Shown: positions 54,101-63,100 of the stretch, in pieces
Layout of the letters: the number at the start of each line of letters is the position of its first letter
Position numbering within the stretch: position 1 is the stretch's first letter
Translations under genes and position numbers: made by a program
DNA from: Membranipora membranacea
Taxonomy: Eukaryota > Bryozoa > Gymnolaemata > Cheilostomatida > Membraniporidae
Direction of reading: 5' to 3'
NCBI GenBank assembly: GCA_914767715.1
Contig: OU612065.1
Location: 3,412,001 to 3,476,000 of the forward strand
Length of the DNA: 64,000 bases
The notes under the pieces: generated by a model
Databases searched by the model: none
The model's input: only the letters and a program-made list of their open reading frames with translations
Told to the model about the DNA's origin: nothing

Positions 54101-57100
54101 AGCGACATCACCTGGAGAGACTACAACAACAACACTTGTACCTCCAACCACAACACCTGTTTGTGAAACTGTGTTGGGTATGGATGATCAAACTCTCATC
54201 CCTCCTCGCTTCATTGAGGTAAGCAAGATAATTTCATTCAGAACTACCGTTGTGGAAATTATTGGTTTTGTAGCGTTGTTGTGCTTGTGCTGAGTTCAGA
54301 GTAACCAGCATTTTATCTTAGGTTTAGCATCATTATGTATTATTCTCCGCTGTTGTTATCAGTTTAATTTGGAGAATATAACATTTTAGGTAACATCTGG
54401 TGACAAAGAATCACTTCGTCCTGGATCTCCTGATCCTCTGGTAACAGATGAGAGGCCAATACAGGAGATAGTAATAACAGTGTCAGAGACAGATGAGCCA
54501 TCTTATGTAGAGAATGTGGTGTTTGAGGAGCTGACTAATGTTGATGAGCTTCAAATTAGAGTTGTGAAGATACCTGGAGAACTTCCAGTACTTATCGACA
54601 CAATCACGGTAAAGTCTTAGTAGTTGATAAACTCATAGACACAGTCCTAGAAGTATTGAATACCTAATCCCATCAAAGCAGTCACTCAGGTCAAGCCAAT
54701 TATTGTACTGTCTGTAGCACATGGCATATTTTTTTCCCTATTTCGTGTCATCACCTTTAAAACCAGTCTGTGGCTCAAGTTAACGACATACCTTAATTTC
54801 TATAGGAACCTGAGGCAAATGTACCATACCCTGTTGATGAGGAAGCATTCAAAGTTGTTGTGCTACTGATGAGAACGGACTCTCCTGCTCCGATAGAAAC
54901 ACAATTGAGCATCAAAGCATGTTTGGAACCAGTACCTCTAACCACCACCCAGCCAGAAGCAACCACGCAACCTGGAGAAACTACCCAGCCTGGAGGTACA
55001 ACACAACCTGGAGAAACTACACAACCTGGAGGTACTACACCAGCTGGAGGTACTACACAACCTGGAGGTACTACACAACCTGGAGAAACTACACAACCTG
55101 GAGGTACTACACAACCTGGAGAAACCACACAACCTGGAGGTACTACACAACCTGGAGGTACTACACAACCTGGAGGTACTACACAACCTGGAGGTACTAC
55201 ACAACCTGGAGAAACTACACAACCTGGAGGTACTACACAACCTGGAGAAACTACACAACCTGGAGAAACTACACAACCTGGAGAAACTACACAACCCGGT
55301 GGTACTACACAACCTGGAGGTACTACACAACCTGGAGAAACTACACAACCAGGAGGTACTACACAACCAGGAGGTACTACACAACCCGGAGGTACTACAC
55401 AGCCTGGAGGTACTACACAACCTGGAGTTACTACACAACCTGGAGAACCTACACAACCTGGAGAAACTACACAACCCGGTGGTACTACACAACCTGGAGA
55501 AACCACTCCACTAGGAGGTACTACACTACCCGAAGAAACAACTGAGCAGCCTTGTGTCAAAGTTGACGGTATGGATGATCCATTGCTCATCCCAGATGAC
55601 TGGATTACTCCATCCAGCGGAGCAGCTGGGCAGCTCCGCCCTGACAGTCCAGAGAAATGGGTATCTGATGTTGAAGATGAAAGCCCAGCTGTTACAGTCA
55701 CCTTTATAAATGGCCCTCAAGCAATTGTGTCTATTGAGAGTATAACTCTGACAGGGATTGAAAATGTTGTCACATTCAGTGTCACAGCTACCTCCAACGA
55801 AGAAGTTGTCACTGCTACACAGATACCAGTCCTGGTGAGCTAGTTTTTGTTTTAGGGTTCAACAAATCAAATTGAATTATAATCATTGTTGCATGATGAG
55901 AATTGTCATTCAATACAAAACGGTTATTGTTATCTGTATTCCAATGTTAAGTTGATGCTTTGGTGTCTCAGCTAATGATTGCCTTGAGAGAGTCACATCA
56001 ACTAACAACATTATATCCTCATGTTATCTTTGCTCTTAAGATTTTTTCCAATGTGTTCTCAGAGCTGTAATCATTGTCAATTTTGTTGTGATCTGTCCTA
56101 AAGGGTGATGAAGAGACCTACTCAATCAATGAAGACGTATGGCAGATCGAAATAACATTCCAGACTGCTGATCCTAATACACCAGTCTCTGCTTTCCTCT
56201 CTGTCAAGGGATGCTTTGAAGAAGGTAATACAAAAGGTTCCTCATTATTGTACTGCATCTGTGAGAGTCTTTTCATAACCAATGCACCATATGTGAGTGG
56301 TAGGCATGCTGTATATTTCATATCGTCTTTGGACTCATATTCGTCAACAGAGTATGTAGGAGTGACTACTCTGACAATTACATGATGCGCACAATGGTCA
56401 TAAGCCTACCAAAATGAGACCAGAGCATAGGTGATTAAACATCTTAAGTCTTTGTTTTAGTACCAACAACTACAGCTCCAACACCTACGACAGCGCCTGC
56501 TTCAACAACTCCAAGAGTTACCAGAACAACATCAGAAGGAGAGATAGTCACATCTACTCTTCCTCCTTCAACAACCACAACTTCTGAAGTGTGCGCAACA
56601 GTTGATGGAATGTCAGATCCTTCATATCTACCCAATAGATTTATTGAGGTTTGTTCCAATTAGTTTTGCCTTTTTTCATGTTTCTCAAACACTGAATAAG
56701 ATGGAATGGAAATAGTATCAATCATCGTACAGCTAAAACACTGCATGGATTTGATTGGCTGGCCCTACTAGCATGGCATGAATAAATATAGCCTGGGAAA
56801 TTGATTTGTGTACAGAATCGCAAATAGTAATATAATGCCTTCAACGTTGATGGTTTGGGCCTTTCCCAAATACTAATAGGGACTGGCTATTTTTGCAAGC
56901 TCATTTTTTGGCAAAAGAAAGCTAATGATGCTTTTCCGGATATGGAATTCGATGTTTTAAACTATTAAACCATGTCTCTACCGACAATTGATGAGCCATC
57001 TGTAGCACATTTTTCTTGATGACAGGTTCCATCAGGAAGTGCTGATAGCCTTCGACCTAACTCGGACACACCATGGTCATCTAATAGTCCATTAGCAATA

Positions 57101-60100
57101 ATCACAATAAATCTGAGTGAATATCTGGATGAACCAGAATATGTGAAGACTGTCACACTGAGTAACATGGCAAATGTGGATGAGGCACAGATAAGAATAT
57201 TGAAGGATGAAGGTGGTCAACCAGTCACAAAAACAATCGATGAGGTAAGAATAGATTGCCAGTAGATAAATGCATATGACCCACCTAGCAAAATACTCAA
57301 AACGACTGTCTACCTACATGGTGTTTGCTAGCTCACTTTGAGACCATTAGCTGCTCAGGTAAATTATTACTTTCAGCTCAACAAACAACATCACCACAAA
57401 CATGGTAAAGCTCAATATCTAGGGATAGCAATATAAAGCAAGTCCATGGCTCTGAAAAGTTACTTAAAGTGTTTGTAAAGGATCAGGTTTTATGGTATCA
57501 TTCTAGAGATCTCAGTCTAGTTTAGAACATTATTCTATGTTCAAAAGCAGCCTGTGGCCCAGTTAAGACTTATTTGCCCTCAAAGTTGGGATTAGAACAA
57601 TGAACTAGTTCATTGATGAGAAGGTACTAAAAAGGTACTATTTTTTTCCTTTGGAGTTGTGATCACTTGTTGAAAATAGTACCTTTTAGTACCTCAGATT
57701 ATAATGGGAATATACAGTACTTTGTAGCTAAGGGGTATTGTTATGACACGGCGGTTTTGATATTCTGCATGCATTCTGCGCATGCTCAGCTCTGGGCATG
57801 AGCTGATCTCTGCAAAATTGAGTCTCGGAATTCCGAAGCCATCTGATTGGCTACCTGCTCTGGTGACATACTCCCCAAAGCGTGCGGATTGGTTATTAAT
57901 AGTTATCCTTTCTTGTCATTATTAGCTGATTTCGATTGACAGTTTATGCAGGGGGTATCCCATTTCCCCTTTCCAAAGTTGAATCAGAACCCAAACTAAA
58001 CTCATTGTTCTTGCACATGCGCAAATTCAAGTCACGCATGATGCATACTTAGCCTTACGACACCTGCTTTGTGGTAATGATAGCCTAGTTTATCAGTGAT
58101 CTACATGCCCAGTCAGATCACGAGAGTCAGTATGTTCTGCATGTGATATCAAAACACACAGAATTTATCTATTGAATGAATGAGTGAATACAGGCATTAT
58201 TTATCTGTCCCATGTGGTTTAGCTGGTAAAATGGGATAATGACATTTCATAATTCAATGACAAAGCTAACGATCTAAATCGAACATGGCAAAAAATTACA
58301 GCTCTAGCTCATCCGACAGTGAGAATGAAAATTACAGGGAGATTAACAGCTCTAGTGAGAACAAGATTGAGTATCATTTAGGAGGCATTTGTAGCAAATC
58401 GACGTCGAGTCCATGTGATTATCAGAGGGAAAATATCTCTGAGGTAGTTTAAATCTGTATGATTTCGGCCACTGGAAATAACCAACAGTGCTTTGGCAGA
58501 TACAACATTTTCTGTTAACCATGGTTACTGCTCGAGATAGAAATTGGCAATATAAAGGCAGATCAATACATCGCTAAGTATTTCAAGGTTTTGTTTACAT
58601 TAATATGATGAATAAATGAGATTGTGGCTATGACATTCCAATCAAACTGGTCTTCAGCCCGCATGAAAACCAGTGATATGCTTCAATTATTAGCTTCATG
58701 AATAGCGGCTTTCAATAGAATTTCAATGGAAGATACAAAATTTACACAGGTAGATTGTGTGTTTTTCTTGAAAATAATTTATGTATTTCCAAATCGCACA
58801 GAAATCTAAAATAAATTCTTTGTAACTCTCAACATTTCAGGCATTAGGAAATCCAAAGCTTGCAATGATTAATACTGAGTGATTTGAGGTTTTGACAATC
58901 TTTTCAACAATTTTTGCAAATATTCTGATGTTTAAACACTCAAGGTTTTTTTGGATAAACTGTGTTGTTTTCATTGTTTAAAAACTAGAAATTACAAGTC
59001 ACAAAGTAAATTCAACTCAATAAATTTGTCATCTAGTTGTTTCGGACTTCAGGGTGATGTAAAATGTAAATGAATTTAACTGCCTCCTAAAGAGGAGTAT
59101 TGATAATCGTGTTAGCAGTGGAACACCTGGAGAAACTTTCTATTTTTTCATTAGATCTTGTCCATCTGTGTGCATCACAGATACTCAGCACATCTTAACA
59201 TAGACTATCAATATTACTGACTGAGTGCAGCAGGTCTTATGAGAGGACATGTCGCTGCACACAACAGTCACTTAGGTAATTAATTTGTCGAGTTTTTGAG
59301 TTATTTCGTCAGTATGGATCTGATTTGGGAGGCTAGTGTTGGGTAAATTGCTAGATTTGGTACAAACTATAAAGCATTGCATGGACCATTTTTGGGTGAA
59401 TCTGAAATAAGCAAGGCTTTGTCAGCAGGAAGAATCAATTGCTCCATTATAATCTTATTTTAACAGAGCAAACAAGTGCATCGGTCTGAAATGAAAATCA
59501 CTCATTTTCATGCTTGAAAAACAGCGGACAGGGAATTGCTTCAAAGTCATAGTCGTTGATTGTAATGTAAAGAGGTTCTTTTAATCTTTTCCTCTACATG
59601 GGCTCATAACAGATATAAAGGTTGTTTTGATTAGCGGTCTCAACTCATCAAATAATGTGTATACAAATTATAGAACTTTCTTTTGAACTTTTATGTCATC
59701 AGACAGACTTGTGAGTGACTTTATCATTATATTTGCAAAAGTTGTTATCTAACCACAATAGTCACTAATATTACAGTATTTCCCCAATAACAGGCTCATC
59801 ACAAATCGCCTGGACTAGTTGGGCGGTGCATGAGTAGGCAACTCAATGCTGTTAACTTATAACCCCCAAACCTACCAGACCAAATAACCCTGATGACTAA
59901 TTTTATATGCAAATGCATGCGTGATAGCTGTCTTAATCTGATTTCAAGCTCAAAAATGATACCAAGAAACCTGTTCCTTTACAATCACTTTAAGGCAGCT
60001 TGGCAGATCAGGTGGCATAGAATCTAAGCCAACCAAATTGAAAAGTGATACCTAGTAAGAAAGTTGTATCGTAACCGTCATAAAATGCTCATGCTCATAT

Positions 60101-63100
60101 ACTGTGTTGTCATTAAATATGACTTTGAAAGCACTGTTGTTAATGTATGTTAAAGGCCCCAGGAGACACAGAGGTATATGATGTAGACGATACAGTGTAT
60201 GCAGTGGTAGTCTACCTTGTAAAATCACCAGGTGATCAACCAATGCAAGTTCAAGCAGAGGTTGTGGCCTGCCTGGAAATAGTTCCTGAGACTACTCCTG
60301 CTACTGAAGGTACAACACAACCTGAAGGAACCACTCAACCTGGAGGCACAACACCTGTTGGCGGTACAACACAACCTGGGGAAACTACACAACCTGGAGA
60401 AACAACCCCAGCTGGTGGTACTACACAACCAGGAGGTACTACACAACCTGGAGAAACAACCCCAGCTGGTGGTACTACACAACCAGGAGGTACTACACAA
60501 CCTGGAGAAACTACACAACCAGGAGGTACTACCCAACCAGGAGAAGGAACTACCACACTTGTGACGACAGAGAAGCCATGTATCAAAGTGGATGGTATGT
60601 CTGACCCACAACTGATCCCAACATCCTGGCTGACAGTTTCATCTGGAGCACCAGAAGATCTCAGACCTGGATCTGTATGGACCTCCGGACCAGATGATGA
60701 CACACCAAAGATAATTATAGATCTACTGGGAGTACCAGAACCGCTTGTGTTTGTTGATAGCATTGTGCTCTCGGAGCTTGACAATGTGGCTACCTATCAG
60801 ATCAAGCTAGTCACAGCAGATGAAGTGCAGGATAGCCCTCAAGTCACTGTACAGGTAGGTCGTCGATTATAACCTCCAGATATTAAGCATCTTCTGACAC
60901 AAATATAAAGATTAAAGTTTGTCTCGCCCAAAGCCATTTTGCACAAAAGATTTTTATTGTTGTATGACCAACCATTTCACTGTGTATTTTTCTAGTCACC
61001 GACTGAGACTCTCCCTGCGCAAGCGAATGTCGGTAGAGTGGAGATAACTCTGACACCAACAGCCCCAGACTCTCCTGTCAGTGTGCAGCTGGAGATACAA
61101 GGATGTTTCGAAATCAGTAAGTGTTGAATCATTTTAAAGAGGAAGAATGGACTAGGCAGCTTACTCCCACCACAACAGATTGCTTCAATAAATGAGTTTA
61201 CTGCTACAAAAAATTGAGCGCATTTTATTTACCTGATAAAAAACCATGCTGCTCATATAGTTATCAAGTCAATTTCTCATCATGAAGGGTGCTAAATGAG
61301 AAAATATCCATAAATATCCATCAAAGCAGCCTTCAGCCATGTTTCACAAGTTTTTCTTCGAACTCCTGTAGTACCAGCAACCACTCCAGCACCGCCTACA
61401 ACAGAGAAAACTACCAGAGCGACATCACCTGGAGAGACTACAACAACAACACTGGTACCTCCAACCACAACACCTGTTTGTGAAACTGTGTTGGGTATGG
61501 ATGATCAAACTCTCATCCCTCCTCGCTTCATTGAGGTGAACATTATCATATCACACAAGACCATAAAAAATATTGATATTGTCACGTTAATGTGCTTGTA
61601 AAACTTCTGAGGGTAACTATTGAAATCTATGCAACATTTCCCTGAAAATGATTTTCACCTACTGTTATCTATCATGAGTTTCACTTGGAGACTATCACTG
61701 TTTTAGGTAACATCTGGTGACAAAGAATCACTTCGTCCTGGATCTCCTGATCCTCTGGTAACAGATGAGAGGCCGATACAGGAGATAGTAATAACAGTGT
61801 CAGAGACGGATGAGCCATCTTATGTAGAGAATGTGGTGTTTGAGGAGCTGACTAATGTTGATGAACTCCAGATCCGAGTTGTGAAGTCACCCGGAGAACC
61901 TCCTGTACCTATCGACACGATAACGGTAAAATCTGCTGAATTTGCTGTCAACCAAGCAACTGTCATCAAACCATACACGTGAAAATTTGTAGTGTAAAGA
62001 TGTTCCATAAATTTTCAGTCCAATAAAAATTGATCCATTGGAGTAATTGATCACTGTTCACAGTGGACTGTAGCTATCAACAAAATGGTGGCATCAATAC
62101 AAGCATTCCATGTTTATAAGCCTGGGCTATGCATATATCAACTCTCTTTAATACAACTAATATTTCTCATAATGTATCATCTATGTCTCAAATTATGAAC
62201 TTGTGAAGAAAAACCCTTCAATGAAATACTTGTGGTTTGGTAGAATATTGTCCCTACAGTGCCAACATCTATTCAAACCGTGGCCTGTGGTCCTATCAGT
62301 CAGCACCATGGCTAGAGTTTTTGATGATGTACATTTATTTATCCAGGAACCTGAGGCTAATGTATCATACACAGTTGATGAGGAGACATTCAAAGTTGTT
62401 GTGCTACTGATGAGAACAGTTTCTCCTGCTCCAATAGAAACGCAATTGAGCATAAAAGCATGTTTGGAACCTGTACCTTTAACCACCACCCAGCCAGAAG
62501 CAACCATGCAACCTGGAGAAACTACACAACCTGGAGGTACTACACAACCTAGAGAAACCACCCCAGCTGGTGGTACTACACAACCTGGTGGTACTACACA
62601 ACCCGGTGGTACTACACAACCTGGAGAAGGAACTACCACACTTGTGACGACAGAGAAGCCATGTATCAAAGTGGATGGTATGTCTGACCCACAACTGATC
62701 CCGACATCCTGGCTGACAGTTTCATCTGGAGCACCAGAAGATCTCAGACCTGGATCTGTATGGACCTCTGGACCAGATGATGACACACCAAAGATAATAA
62801 TAGACCTACTGGAAGTCCCAGAACCGCTTGTGTTTGTTGACAGCATTGTGCTTTCGGAGCTTGACAATGTAGATACCTATCAGGTCAAGCTAGTCACAGC
62901 AGATGCAGTGCAGGATAGCCCTCAAGTCACTGCACAGGTATATTCTCATTTATTACCCCTTATATAAAGCAATGGCAACTTACAAGGAGGTGAACAAAAG
63001 TAATACTTTAGTTAGTAGATTACTAAGTTAGTAGATATTCATCCACCATCAGGCAAAATTTTTAGAGGTGAAAAGGTTATGAGGCAAGTCATTCTGATTT

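Larger units (their letters stand above)
57245..60155 (+). other. 2.9-kb intron, the longest in the window
   Basis: This intron interrupts domain A of unit 25 where sister introns are about 200-600 bp. It contains a hairpin (57622-57694), a promoter-like stretch (57740-58100) and a small ORF (58285-58452). The remaining 1.7 kb (58453-60155) is AT-rich and I recognise nothing in it. No additional domain-like exon is present. Confidence 0.8.

Noticed and set aside
54966-55520. Regular short repeats recalling a CRISPR array
   Set aside because: Repeats are contiguous 18-bp units without spacers, coding, and in a spliced animal gene.
54793-55701. Long minus-strand open frame of 302 codons opposite unit 24
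   Set aside because: It is a low-complexity mirror of the 18-bp repeat (Val-Val-Pro-Pro-Gly-Cys units), has no independent domain, and ends near the repeat limits; similar frames occur opposite every TTQPGx array.
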